From Candidatus Promineifilum breve (lineage in GTDB: Bacteria > Chloroflexota > Anaerolineae > Promineifilales > Promineifilaceae): 64,000 bases of DNA. Shown in pieces: positions 1-7,783 of the stretch. The position numbers and the translations under genes were made by a program. Positions within the stretch are counted from its first letter, which is position 1, and each line of letters begins with the position of its first letter. The stretch spans positions 3,698,726-3,762,725 of the forward strand of contig NZ_LN890655.1 in the NCBI RefSeq assembly GCF_900066015.1, in the 5' to 3' direction. The notes beneath the pieces were generated by a model that was not told where the DNA came from, made no database searches, and was given only the letters and a program-made list of their open reading frames with translations.

Positions 1-1095
1 GCGCTCCCAATAGTTGGGGGCGATGTAGCGGGTGACGTCCTTCACTTCCAGTTCTGCCTCGGGCAGGCCGGAGTTCAGGCGGTCGAACGCCTGGCGCACG
101 TTGGCCCCGTTGACGGCCAGGAAGATCTTGGAAGCGGCTTCATCCAGGTCGCCGCCACTGAGGCCGAACAGGCGGTTCTCCTTGATCCAGTTGACGGCCG
201 AGAGGGACTTCATCTCGTCCACGCGCTGGCGACCGGCATCGGTGACGAGCACGACCATGGCGTCCTCGCGCTTCATCTCTTCCAGGGTGATGGCCTCGTG
301 CAGCCGCATCCCCGCGCCCAGACCGGGCACATCGACGATGCGCAGATAGCCGTTCATCAACAGGTTGGGCACGCCCGGCTTGGGGTGAACGCGGAAGGTG
401 GCCGCCTTGATGAGCCGGATTTGGCGGCGGTCGCTGCCCTTGAAGCCGTCCTCGCGCAGATGCTTGAGCGATTCCTCGTTCTCCAGGGCCAGGTTGACCG
501 GCGGCGGCGAACCAGCCTTGAACAGTTCCTTGTTATTCTCGTAGGAGTCGATGCAGTCGAGCAGGATTTCCAGGAATTCGTCCCGTTCGGTCTTGGCCTG
601 ATCCTTGCGCGACTCTTGCAGCGCGGTGATGTCCTTGCGGGCCTGCTCGCGCTCGCCGCTGTTGGTGATGTCGAAGCCGTCGATCTCGGCCAACTGGCAC
701 AGCCGGCGCACGCGCTCGGCGAATTCGTCCTTGCTCCAATAGTTGAGCACCAACGACTCGGCCTCGCCTTCGGCCGCCTGCTCGATGTAGACGATGGTGC
801 CGGTGACGGCCGTGACCGCGCCGGTGGGCAGCAGGTTGCGGCCCAGCAGGGCGTTGATCAGCGTGCTCTTGCCCACGCCCGTGCCGCCGAAGAAGACCAG
901 CGTATAAGTGCGCTGGGCCAAAATCTTCTGGGCTTCGTCAATGCTGAATTGCGCCTGGGGGACGGCCCGGATAAGATAATCGCGGGTGCGGTCGATGGTC
1001 TGTTGCAGATCGACCCATTGTTCGACCTGGGCCGGACTGATGAATGGCAGTTCCGCCAGGGACGTTCGTAAGGATTCGTTATCGTTTTTGCTCAT
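1..1095 (-). CDS. Dynamin-type GTPase, N-terminal part (runs off left edge)
   Basis: An open frame of 365 codons starts at ATG 1095 on the minus strand and continues past base 1, so the C-terminus is missing. Visible GTPase motifs are a P-loop GGTGVGKST (about residues 70-78) followed by LINALLGRNLLPTG, and a G3-type DVPGLGAG near residue 265. The spacing and the NALLG signature fit the dynamin/YdjA-like superfamily, whose members bind GTP and often remodel membranes. The exact role is not deducible from this half. It is divergent from rplU. A TATAAT-like -10 lies at 1235-1240 on this strand. Confidence 0.8.
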   Translation of the reverse strand, partial: MSKNDNESLRTSLAELPFISPAQVEQWVDLQQTIDRTRDYLIRAVPQAQFSIDEAQKILAQRTYTLVFFGGTGVGKSTLINALLGRNLLPTGAVTAVTGTIVYIEQAAEGEAESLVLNYWSKDEFAERVRRLCQLAEIDGFDITNSGEREQARKDITALQESRKDQAKTERDEFLEILLDCIDSYENNKELFKAGSPPPVNLALENEESLKHLREDGFKGSDRRQIRLIKAATFRVHPKPGVPNLLMNGYLRIVDVPGLGAGMRLHEAITLEEMKREDAMVVLVTDAGRQRVDEMKSLSAVNWIKENRLFGLSGGDLDEAASKIFLAVNGANVRQAFDRLNSGLPEAELEVKDVTRYIAPNYWER

Positions 1096-1234
1096 GTTCT
1101 ATTCCTTGCTTTGCCAAAACCAATGCCGATGCTGTTGACCAACGGGGGTGAGCGTTGTCGCCGACACGCGGTGATATGTTCAATTCGTTATCTACATTAC
1201 GCGGCGTGGCGGCCAGGGTTGCAGGGTTAACCAC

Positions 1235-1240
1235 ATTATA
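1235..1240 (-). promoter_or_regulatory. -10 element for the dynamin-type gene
   Basis: On the minus strand this reads TATAAT, about 140 bases upstream of the ATG at 1095. No good -35 is visible at 17 bases. An alternative minus-strand -35, TTGACG, lies further upstream at 1299-1304, inside the inverted repeat. Confidence 0.4.
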
Positions 1241-1299
1241 GCCGATCCAACGCGCATGTTTGTAATGCGGCAAGGATAAGGCTCATTTGTAAGTATTAC

Positions 1300-1330
1300 G
1301 TCAAAACTTCTCAAAAGGAGAACTTTTGAC
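1300..1330. repeat. Inverted repeat spanning the divergent -35 elements
   Basis: Arms GTCAAAACTTCTC (1300-1312) and GAGAACTTTTGAC (1318-1330) are complementary at 12 of 13 positions around a 5-base centre. Each arm contains a TTGAC -35-like core, one facing rplU and one facing the GTPase gene. The position suggests an operator controlling both directions. This is inference from symmetry and location only. Confidence 0.5.
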
Positions 1331-1354
1331 ATTTCAGACCGAACAATTTATAAT
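1326..1354 (+). promoter_or_regulatory. Consensus sigma-70 promoter of the rplU operon
   Basis: TTGACA at 1326-1331 and TATAAT at 1349-1354 are both perfect consensus hexamers with a 17-base spacer. Transcription should start near 1361, leaving a leader of about 110 bases before rplU. The -35 sits in the right arm of the inverted repeat. Confidence 0.85.
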
Positions 1355-1429
1355 CCTACTTCGCGCGACGCAGGTACACCAACCACACCGGCGTCGGGCA
1401 ACCATAACAACGAGTCATAACGACGCAAG

Positions 1430-1457
1430 CCGGCATCATGTACGGATGCCGGTTCTT
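1430..1457 (+). promoter_or_regulatory. Terminator-like hairpin in the rplU leader
   Basis: CCGGCATC (1430-1437) pairs perfectly with GATGCCGG (1445-1452) across a 7-base loop. TTCTTTTT follows, immediately before the GGAGG ribosome-binding site (1461-1465). It looks like an intrinsic terminator or attenuator placed in the 5' leader, where L21 leader regulation is known in other bacteria. The T-run is short and interrupted, so termination may be partial. Confidence 0.55.
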
Positions 1458-1470
1458 TTTGGAGGTCTAC

Positions 1471-1785
1471 GTGTACGCAATTGTGGAAAGTGGTGGCCGG
1501 CAATACCGCGCCGAAGAGGGCAATACCTTCTCCGTGGAGAAGCTGCCCTATCAAGTCGGTGACCAGGTGGAACTGAATAACGTTTTGCTGATCGCCGCCG
1601 GAGATTCGTTCCAGGTGGGCCAGCCAACCGTGGCCGGCGCCGCCGTCAAAGCGACTGTCGTGGAGCAATATCGGGGCAAGAAGATTCTGGTGTGGAAATA
1701 CCATGCCAAGCTCCGCTATCGCCGGCGTCGTGGTCATCGTCAGGATTATACGCGCCTGCGCGTCGACACGATCGTGGCCGGTTAG
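1471..1785 (+). CDS. rplU: 50S ribosomal protein L21
   Basis: This encodes 104 residues starting VYAIVESGGRQYRAEEG and ending in the basic LRYRRRRGHRQDYTRLRV region. Both are typical of L21, which binds 23S rRNA domain VI. The GTG at 1471 is preferred over the upstream in-frame ATG at 1438, because it gives the canonical N-terminus and length and sits 5 bases after GGAGG. It is the first gene of rplU-rpmA-rpmE, with rpmA starting 32 bases downstream, a very common bacterial order. Confidence 0.97.
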   Translation: MYAIVESGGRQYRAEEGNTFSVEKLPYQVGDQVELNNVLLIAAGDSFQVGQPTVAGAAVKATVVEQYRGKKILVWKYHAKLRYRRRRGHRQDYTRLRVDTIVAG

Positions 1786-1817
1786 TCTGGTCGAAGCTAG
1801 TTTAGGAGAGTTGTAAG

Positions 1818-2090
1818 ATGGCACACAAAAAAGGTGGCGGTTCAACCCGCAACGGCCGCGACAGCAACGCCCAACGTCTGGGCATCAAGCGTTATGGCGG
1901 CGAGAAAGTCGGCCCTGGCGTGATCATCGTCCGCCAGAAAGGCACAAAATACCGTCCGGGCAACAACGTCGGGCTGGGCAGCGATTATACGATCTACGCC
2001 CTCATCGACGGCCAGGTGACGTTCGAGAATCGTTACGGCCGCAAGGTCGTCAGCGTCTATCCGGTGCAGGCCGCCGGTCAGGGGGAGTAA
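1818..2090 (+). CDS. rpmA: 50S ribosomal protein L27
   Basis: This encodes 90 residues beginning [20 protein letters not shown], the classic L27 N-terminus that reaches towards the peptidyl transferase centre. There is no Firmicute-type cleavable N-terminal extension. An AGGAG-type site precedes the ATG. It lies between rplU and rpmE and is presumably co-transcribed with both. Confidence 0.98.
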   Translation: MAHKKGGGSTRNGRDSNAQRLGIKRYGGEKVGPGVIIVRQKGTKYRPGNNVGLGSDYTIYALIDGQVTFENRYGRKVVSVYPVQAAGQGE

Positions 2091-2097
2091 GGTCGCC

Positions 2098-2544
2098 ATG
2101 AAGGAATCAATCCATCCCAAGTGGTACCCTAACGCCAAGGTCATCGTCGAAGGCGAAGTCGTGATGACCGTTGGCTCGACCAAGCCGGAAATCTCCGTCG
2201 AAGTGTGGTCGGGCACGCATCCCTTCTACACCGGCACGCAGCGCCTGATGGATACCGAGGGCCAGGTGGATCGCTTCATGCGTCGCCTGCAAAAGCGCGA
2301 GGAAATCCAGGTGCAGACCGAGACGGTGAAGACGCGCCGGATGCCGGAAAACCTGAGCGTGGAAGAGATGGAGCTGGGCACGCGTGTGAACAACGCCCTC
2401 ACCGCCGCCGGTCTGACGACAGTGGGCGATGTGCTCCAGTTGCTGAAGCAAAGCGACGATGCCGTGCTGGCGCTCCAGGGCGTCGGCCAGACGGCGCTGA
2501 TCAAGATCAAGCGCTACATGCGCGATGAGGAATTGATCGACTAG
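2098..2544 (+). CDS. rpmE: 50S ribosomal protein L31 with a C-terminal alpha-CTD-like domain
   Basis: Residues 1-63 are a cysteine-free (zinc-independent) L31, with [11 protein letters not shown] near the start and SGTHPFYTG at about 39-47. A linker of about 20 residues follows. Residues 87-143 then read like the RNA polymerase alpha C-terminal domain: [17 protein letters not shown], then LTTVGDVL, then a helix-hairpin-helix [16 protein letters not shown]. Ordinary L31 is 65-90 residues, so this 148-residue protein is about twice normal length. There is no frameshift and one continuous frame. It is 7 bases after rpmA and is followed by a terminator. The L31 assignment is firm; the function of the added domain (RNA, DNA or protein contact) is unknown. 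Confidence 0.93.
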   Translation: MKESIHPKWYPNAKVIVEGEVVMTVGSTKPEISVEVWSGTHPFYTGTQRLMDTEGQVDRFMRRLQKREEIQVQTETVKTRRMPENLSVEEMELGTRVNNALTAAGLTTVGDVLQLLKQSDDAVLALQGVGQTALIKIKRYMRDEELID

Positions 2545-2590
2545 GTTTTGCCCCGCCGCTTTGTGCGATTACCCAATCGCGAGGATAATA

Positions 2591-2626
2591 GGCAGGTACG
2601 TTTCATCACGTATCTGCCTTTTTCTT
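2591..2626 (+). terminator. Intrinsic terminator after rpmE
   Basis: GGCAGGTACG (2591-2600) pairs with CGTATCTGCC (2609-2618) over an 8-base loop, including one G-U pair, and is followed by TTTTTCTTT. It separates rplU-rpmA-rpmE from tdk, but the tdk ribosome-binding site lies directly after the T-run, so read-through may express tdk. Confidence 0.8.
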
Positions 2627-2643
2627 TATCAGGAGAAATCGCC

Positions 2644-3261
2644 ATGACCCAGCCCCATGCGACTCATCCCCGAGGACGCATCGAAATCATCTGCGGCAGC
2701 ATGTTCAGCGGCAAGACGGAAGAGATGATCCGCCGCCTGCGCCGCGCCGTCATCGCCCGCCAACAAGTCCAGGCCTTCAAGCCGGCCATCGATTCCCGCT
2801 ATCACGTGGAGAAAGTGACGTCCCACAACGGCCTGCACTTCGAGGCCCAGCCGGTGGCCCGCGCCGCCGACATTTTGGACGTCGTTGACCCGCTAACCGA
2901 CGTGGTCGGTATCGACGAAGTGCAGTTCTTCGACGCGGGCATCGTGGCCGTCTGCGAGCAATTGGCCGAGCACGGCAAGCGGGTCATCTGCGCCGGGCTG
3001 GATATGGACTTTCGCGGCCTGCCGTTCGGCGCGATGCCGGAGCTTTTGGCGCGCGCCGAGGACGTCCACAAGCTGCACGCCATCTGTGTTGTCTGCGGCG
3101 AAGAGGCCAGCCGCACCCAACGGCTGATCGGCGGGCGGCCGGCGGCCTTCGACGATCCGGTCGTGCTGGTCGGCGCGGCCGAGGTCTACGAGGCGCGCTG
3201 CCGCCAATGCCATCAGATTCTGGCCGTGTCCGAACTGGCCGCCATGCAAGGAGGGCATTAA
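2644..3261 (+). CDS. tdk: Thymidine kinase (type II)
   Basis: This 205-residue enzyme phosphorylates thymidine to dTMP in pyrimidine salvage. It shows a Walker A GSMFSGKT at residues 18-25, a DEVQFF Walker B-like segment near residue 98, and the structural-zinc cysteine pairs CVVC and CRQC in the C-terminal half. The ATG at 2644 follows AGGAGAAA (2631-2638). The longer in-frame opening upstream overlaps the terminator and is not used. rpmE-tdk adjacency is common in Gram-positive-like genomes. Confidence 0.95.
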   Translation: MTQPHATHPRGRIEIICGSMFSGKTEEMIRRLRRAVIARQQVQAFKPAIDSRYHVEKVTSHNGLHFEAQPVARAADILDVVDPLTDVVGIDEVQFFDAGIVAVCEQLAEHGKRVICAGLDMDFRGLPFGAMPELLARAEDVHKLHAICVVCGEEASRTQRLIGGRPAAFDDPVVLVGAAEVYEARCRQCHQILAVSELAAMQGGH

Positions 3262-3263
3262 TC

Positions 3264-3824
3264 ATGCGCGACATCTGGGCCGACATCGACAACGTCCTGA
3301 TCGACGAGGACGCCTTACAGGCCCGCATCCGGGCCATGGGCGCGCAAATCGAGGCCGATTACGCCGACAAGGATGACCTGTTGCTCATCTGCGTCCTGAA
3401 GGGCGCGTTCATGTTCCTGTCCGACATCAGCCGGGCCATGAAGCGGCCCCACAGCGTGGACTTCATGGGCATCTCCAGCTACGGCAAGGGCACCACCAGC
3501 AAGGGCGCGGTGCAGATCATCATGGACCTCAAGGCCCCCATCGAGGATCGCCACGTCCTCATCGTGGAGGACATCATCGACAGCGGCCGGACGCTGGATT
3601 ACATGCGCCGTAGCCTCATGGCCCGCTCGCCGGCCTCGCTGCGCATCTGCACCTTGCTCAACAAGCCCGCCCGCCGCGAGATCGACGTGGCGGTGGAATA
3701 CGTCGGCTTCGACATCCCCGATGAATTCGTCGTTGGCTACGGCCTCGATTTCGATGAGTACTATCGCAATCTGCCGTTCATCGCCGTGCTGAAGCCCCAG
3801 GTCTTTGCCCATCTGCTGCATTAG
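3264..3824 (+). CDS. hpt: Hypoxanthine phosphoribosyltransferase
   Basis: This 186-residue type I phosphoribosyltransferase salvages hypoxanthine and guanine with PRPP. The PRPP-binding loop VLIVEDIIDSGRTL and the C-terminal VGYGLDFDEYYRNLPFIAVL are diagnostic. The ATG at 3264 follows AAGGAGGG (3248-3255) and lies 2 bases after the tdk stop, so translation is probably coupled. The gene forms a nucleotide-salvage pair with tdk. Confidence 0.95.
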   Translation: MRDIWADIDNVLIDEDALQARIRAMGAQIEADYADKDDLLLICVLKGAFMFLSDISRAMKRPHSVDFMGISSYGKGTTSKGAVQIIMDLKAPIEDRHVLIVEDIIDSGRTLDYMRRSLMARSPASLRICTLLNKPARREIDVAVEYVGFDIPDEFVVGYGLDFDEYYRNLPFIAVLKPQVFAHLLH

Positions 3825-3851
3825 CCGGGGCGAATGGAGAAGAACGGCGTG

Positions 3852-5348
3852 ATGGAACCGGCTGATCTGCGGCTGCCCCCTCTGCTGGAGCGGTTGCGCC
3901 CGCTGCTGGCGGCCGAATCGCGGCCGGTCTACGTCGTCGGCGGCACGGTGCGCGATGCCCTGCTGCGGCGGCCGATCCATGACATTGACCTGGTCGTGGC
4001 CGTCGAGGCCATCCCGCTGGCGTTCCGGCTGGCCGACGCGCTGGGCCTGCCCGCCTACGTCCTCGATGCCGAGCGCGACGTCGGCCGCGTCATCGTGCCC
4101 GGCGACGACCTGACCCTTGACGTGGCCCGTTTTCGCGGCCCCACGCTGGAGGATGATCTGCGCGGCCGGGATTTCACCATCAACGCCCTGGCCCTGCCGG
4201 CCACCGAATCGTCGGCGGCCGTCATCGACCGGCATGGCGGGCTGGACGACCTGCGCGCCGGGGTCATCCGCGCCATCCACGAGCGTTCGCTAGCCGATGA
4301 CCCGGTGCGCGCCTTGCGGGCGGCGCGCTTCGCGGCTCAGTTCGGCTTTGCTCTGACCGGCGACACGGCGACGGCCGCCCGCTCGGCGGCAACCGACCTG
4401 CCCGATCGGGCGTCACCGGAGCGCATTCGCGACGAGCTGACCAAGGTGCTGCTGACCGGCGCGCCCCAGCGGGGGGTTGCCCTGCTCCACGAGCTGGGGC
4501 TGTTGGCGGTCGTCTTGCCGGCGGTGGCCGCGCTCGACGGCGTGGCCCAATCGCCGCCGCACCACGAGGATGTGCTGCGCCATACGCTGAGTGTGTTGCG
4601 CTATCTGGTGCAGGTGGAAGGAATTGTGGGCCAGGAGACGGCGGACTCGGCCGCGCCGGACGACTGGGCCGCCGACGTGGCGATGCTGGTCGCGCCCTAT
4701 CGCCACGGCTTAACGGCCCATTTGGCCCGCCAACTGGACGGCGGCTTCAGCGGTCTGGCGCTATTGCGGTGGGCTGGGCTGCTCCACGACGCGGGCAAGG
4801 CGGCCACCCAAACGATTGACGCCGACGGCCGTATCCGCTTTCTGGGCCACGACGACGTGGGGGCTGACCTGAGTCGCGGGCTGCTGGCGCGCCTGGCTTT
4901 CAGCAATGAAGCCGTGCGCCACGCGCGCGACATCGTGGCCGGCCACATGCGCCCGCTCAACCTGGCCCTGGAGCGGCGAACACCCTCGCGCCGCACGACC
5001 TATCGCTACTTCCGCGCGCTCCACGAGGCCGGGCTGGACGTGGGCCTGCTGGCGCTGGCCGACCATCTGGCGACGTATGATGGCCGAGGCCAGGCGGACG
5101 ATTGGGCGGCGCTGCTCGACGTGATCAGGACGCTGTTCGCGGCCTACTTCGACGACCACGAGCGCACCATCGCTCCGCCGCGTTTGCTCGACGGGCTGGC
5201 GATTATGGCACTGCTGGAAGAGCCGCCGGGGCACGAGATCGGCCGCCTGCTGGGCCTGCTCGAAGAAGCCCAGGCCGCCGGCGAAGTCAATTCGCGCGAT
5301 GAGGCCATCGCCCTGGTTCGCCGCCATCATAATCGCCTGCCCTTATGA
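3852..5348 (+). CDS. cca: CCA tRNA nucleotidyltransferase / poly(A) polymerase family with HD domain
   Basis: This class II nucleotidyltransferase adds or repairs the tRNA 3' CCA. The N-terminal head has VYVVGGTVRDALLRR and the metal-binding DIDLV, followed by RGRDFTINALALP. The central RNA-binding part contains DDPVRALRAARFAAQFG. The C-terminal half carries an HD-type motif, LLHDAGK. ATG 3852 is preferred because GGAGA (3836-3840) precedes it; ATG 3834 is possible and adds six residues. No CCA is encoded at the tRNA in this window, consistent with a need for this enzyme. It could instead be a poly(A) polymerase-type paralogue. Confidence 0.88.
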   Translation: MEPADLRLPPLLERLRPLLAAESRPVYVVGGTVRDALLRRPIHDIDLVVAVEAIPLAFRLADALGLPAYVLDAERDVGRVIVPGDDLTLDVARFRGPTLEDDLRGRDFTINALALPATESSAAVIDRHGGLDDLRAGVIRAIHERSLADDPVRALRAARFAAQFGFALTGDTATAARSAATDLPDRASPERIRDELTKVLLTGAPQRGVALLHELGLLAVVLPAVAALDGVAQSPPHHEDVLRHTLSVLRYLVQVEGIVGQETADSAAPDDWAADVAMLVAPYRHGLTAHLARQLDGGFSGLALLRWAGLLHDAGKAATQTIDADGRIRFLGHDDVGADLSRGLLARLAFSNEAVRHARDIVAGHMRPLNLALERRTPSRRTTYRYFRALHEAGLDVGLLALADHLATYDGRGQADDWAALLDVIRTLFAAYFDDHERTIAPPRLLDGLAIMALLEEPPGHEIGRLLGLLEEAQAAGEVNSRDEAIALVRRHHNRLPL

Positions 5349-5658
5349 CGCCCACCCGCCTGTTAAGGATAGAGAATATTTACGCATGGTGTAGGGGTCA
5401 GGCAACCGGGATAGGTGTTGGTGAAAAGCGCGCATATTTCTCTCCCGGTTGCCTGACCCCTCTGCGGTCGCGGCTGAAGAAGGGCGAGGCGGCGGCGAGA
5501 CAAGGTGATTGGCTTCAACCACGCTAATCGCCGCCGCCTCGCCCGTGCACCGTGTTAATCTTTTTAGCTGCAAAACACAGAAGGAGCCACAGGCAACAAA
5601 AAAGGGCGGCGCACCATATGGTCCGCCGCCCTCAACATGCGCGTTAAGCCGTTCTGAA
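5349..5658. other. Intergenic region between convergent cca and Fe-S carrier gene
   Basis: No gene is seen. The region contains the 5393-5461 inverted repeat and several shorter GC-rich dyads. One is GGGCGAGGCGGCGGCG (around 5485) with its near-complement CGCCGCCGCCTCGCCC (around 5529). Another is GGGCGGCG (near 5607) with CGCCGCCC (near 5624) around an ACCATATGGT centre, just past the end of the minus-strand gene and plausibly its terminator. These serve as bidirectional 3' ends. Confidence 0.5.
5393..5461. repeat. 19-bp perfect inverted repeat downstream of cca
   Basis: AGGGGTCAGGCAACCGGGA (5393-5411) and its exact reverse complement (5443-5461) flank a 31-base centre. No T-run follows, so it is not a standard terminator. 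It resembles the long palindromic intergenic words seen elsewhere in this window. Confidence 0.75.
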
Positions 5659-6072
5659 TTAGTGGCCGCAACCACAACCGCCGGCCGCTTCCGCGTAACC
5701 GCCGCTCTCCTTCGTCTTGAAGGATGAGCCGCAGCCACAGGACGTGACGGCGTTGGGATTCTCGATCTTGAAGCCGCCGCCCATGATGCTGTCCACGTAG
5801 TCGATGGTGGCGTGATTGAGGTACATCATGCTCGTCGGATCGATGAAGACCTTCACCCCATCCTGCTCGATGATGTGGTCGTAGTTGCGCGCTTCGGCCT
5901 CCAGGGCCATGCCGTATTGCATCCCCGAGCACCCGCCGCCGGCCACGAAGACCCGCAAGCCATAGTCGGGGACGTTCTTTTGGATCAACAGGTTACGCAC
6001 CGTCGCTGTAGCCGCGTCGGTCAGAATAACTGTTTCGGTCTCAACCTGTTCTAGCGTCTGAACATCCATCAT
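5659..6072 (-). CDS. A-type iron-sulfur cluster carrier (IscA/ErpA family)
   Basis: This HesB/IscA family protein has the three expected cluster-binding cysteines: GGGCSGMQYG in the middle and SCGCGSSF near the C-terminus. Such carriers hand Fe-S clusters to apo-proteins. It has an additional C-terminal tail ending GGCGCGH that adds two cysteines. ATG 6072 follows GAGG at 6080-6083; the alternative is ATG 6069. No isc/suf genes are adjacent, so it is a stand-alone carrier, perhaps ErpA-like. Confidence 0.9.
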   Translation of the reverse strand: MMDVQTLEQVETETVILTDAATATVRNLLIQKNVPDYGLRVFVAGGGCSGMQYGMALEAEARNYDHIIEQDGVKVFIDPTSMMYLNHATIDYVDSIMGGGFKIENPNAVTSCGCGSSFKTKESGGYAEAAGGCGCGH

Positions 6073-6265
6073 TTTCAATCCTCGCCTCTGTGATTAAATG
6101 TTGTTCCGATTCTAGCAAGCGCGGCGGCGAAAGTCAATTTTTATCATAAATTTCGATAATATTCTTACGCAACGTCCGCAAATCGCGCTCCGGTATGAGC
6201 GCCGGATAGGGCGGGTTGGCGCGGCCTTGACGCGGCTCACACCCTTGGATATTCTGACTGGCGAT

Positions 6266-7369
6266 ATGGTTCCACAACTCATTCGCCAAGAGAAAAACGG
6301 GGCGAAAACCCGCTATTTTCATCTGTTACCGGCCTTGCTCGGTCTGATGATCGCTTTCGCGCTGTCGGCGGCCTGCACGCCTCAAGCCGCCCCTGAACCG
6401 GGCGCACCCCCGCCGCCGGTCGAGACGCCAGGACAATTGGCCCAGCCAATCGTCCAGACGCTACCCACGGCCGCCGCGACCCTGACACCGCCGCCATCGC
6501 CGACGCCCGCGCCGACCATAGCGCTGGACGCGACGGCGGCCATCCAGGCCACGCGCACCGCCGCCGCTTCGCCCCCCACCCCACCCATCATGCCCCTGGC
6601 GACGACGTCGGGGCTGGCGGCCGAACCGCTGCCGACGCCCTCCGGCGTCTATAGCTGGACGCTCAAGGTGCCCATCCTGATGTACCATTACGTCAGCGAC
6701 CCGCCGGCCGACGCCGACGAGTATCGCGTCGATCTGTCCGTCGCGCCCGATCAGTTCCGGCAGCAGATGGCCGCCCTGCGCGATAACGGCTATACAACCA
6801 TCGATCTCTACGACCTGACGACAGCCATCGTCGGCTATAGCGAGTTGCCCGACAAGCCGGTACTACTGACCTTCGATGACGGCTACCTGGACAACTATGA
6901 GATCGCCTTCCCTATTTTGGAAGAGTTCGGCCTGAAAGGTACGTTCTTCATCATCAGCGAATTTATCGACACCGGCCGCGAGGGGTACATGACCTGGGCC
7001 ATGGTCGAAGAGATGGCGCGGGCCGGGCATCGCTTTGAATCCCACTCGCGCACCCACCCCGACCTGACGAAGAAAGACCACGACGATCTCATCTGGGAGA
7101 TATTGGGCGCGCAGGAAACCATCGCCGCCCACACCGGCTCCCGCCCGCGCTATTTCTGCTATCCCGGCGGCGACTATAACGCCGACACCATCCAGATGTT
7201 GCGCGATCTGGATTACTGGGGCGCGGTGACCACCACCAACGGCAGTTGGCACGGTTTCAACGGCCGCTTTGAATGGCAGCGCATCCGCATCCACAACTTC
7301 ACGCCCATCGGCGAATTTATCAAACTCATCGATCTGGAAGGCACGGTAGGAGGCAAGCCGCCGGCCTGA
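6266..7369 (+). CDS. Lipoprotein polysaccharide deacetylase (NodB domain)
   Basis: This 367-residue exported protein has a hydrophobic segment LLGLMIAFALSAAC with a lipobox cysteine, so it is likely membrane-anchored on the outer face. A Pro/Ala/Thr-rich linker of about 100 residues follows, then a carbohydrate esterase 4 domain. The domain shows TFDDGY (metal-binding Asp204/Asp205), SHSRTH (His260 and His264) and RYFCYPGGDYN. It probably removes acetyl groups from cell-wall or exopolysaccharide. ATG 6266 gives a plausible signal peptide; the upstream TTG would lengthen the n-region without an obvious ribosome-binding site. Confidence 0.88.
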   Translation: MVPQLIRQEKNGAKTRYFHLLPALLGLMIAFALSAACTPQAAPEPGAPPPPVETPGQLAQPIVQTLPTAAATLTPPPSPTPAPTIALDATAAIQATRTAAASPPTPPIMPLATTSGLAAEPLPTPSGVYSWTLKVPILMYHYVSDPPADADEYRVDLSVAPDQFRQQMAALRDNGYTTIDLYDLTTAIVGYSELPDKPVLLTFDDGYLDNYEIAFPILEEFGLKGTFFIISEFIDTGREGYMTWAMVEEMARAGHRFESHSRTHPDLTKKDHDDLIWEILGAQETIAAHTGSRPRYFCYPGGDYNADTIQMLRDLDYWGAVTTTNGSWHGFNGRFEWQRIRIHNFTPIGEFIKLIDLEGTVGGKPPA

Positions 7370-7406
7370 GAGCGACAAACCCTGACGTCAGCACCGAGAG
7401 GTATTT

Positions 7407-7772
7407 ATGGATAAAATCATCATCAAGGATTTATTACTGCGCGGCATCATCGGCATCAACCCCGACGAGCGCGAGAAGAAGCAGGACATCCGTCTGAATA
7501 TCGTCCTCTACCACGACATTCGCCGCGCGGCCGAGACCGACGACATCAACGACGCCGCCAACTATAAGGTCATCAGCAAGCGAGTCATCGAGTTTGTCGA
7601 GGATTCCACCTTCTTCCTGGTCGAGCGGCTGGTCAGCGAGATCGCCCGCCTCATTATGACCGAGTTTCCCATCGAGCGCGTGCGCGTGCGCGTCGAGAAG
7701 CCCGGCGCGCTGCGCTTCGCCCAATCGGTGGGCATCGAGATCGACCGGCGGCGCAAGGACTTCGGCCTATAA
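7407..7772 (+). CDS. folB: Dihydroneopterin aldolase
   Basis: This 121-residue folate enzyme converts 7,8-dihydroneopterin to 6-hydroxymethyl-dihydropterin and glycolaldehyde. It begins MDKIIIKDLLLRGIIGINPDERE and has the conserved NYKVISKRVIEFVE and the late VRVRVEKPGALRFAQSVG, with the catalytic lysine in VEKPGAL. A GAGAGG site precedes the ATG. folK follows after 11 bases, so the two consecutive pathway steps are in one operon. Confidence 0.95.
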   Translation: MDKIIIKDLLLRGIIGINPDEREKKQDIRLNIVLYHDIRRAAETDDINDAANYKVISKRVIEFVEDSTFFLVERLVSEIARLIMTEFPIERVRVRVEKPGALRFAQSVGIEIDRRRKDFGL

Positions 7773-7783
7773 GGGCCGACGCC

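Larger units (their letters stand above)
1096..1470. other. Divergent intergenic region between the GTPase gene and rplU
   Basis: No convincing coding sequence is seen here. The region holds the divergent promoters, an inverted repeat centred near 1315 and a terminator-like hairpin just before rplU. Each is listed separately. The stretch 1096-1230 shows nothing else recognisable. Confidence 0.6.

Noticed and set aside
298-1071. Long plus-strand open frame opposite the dynamin-type gene
   Set aside because: It is a high-GC shadow. The minus-strand frame has clear GTPase motifs and the plus frame has none.
3315-4280. Long minus-strand frame opposite hpt and cca
   Set aside because: The His/Gln/Asp-rich translation is typical of an antisense shadow, and both plus-strand genes are certain.
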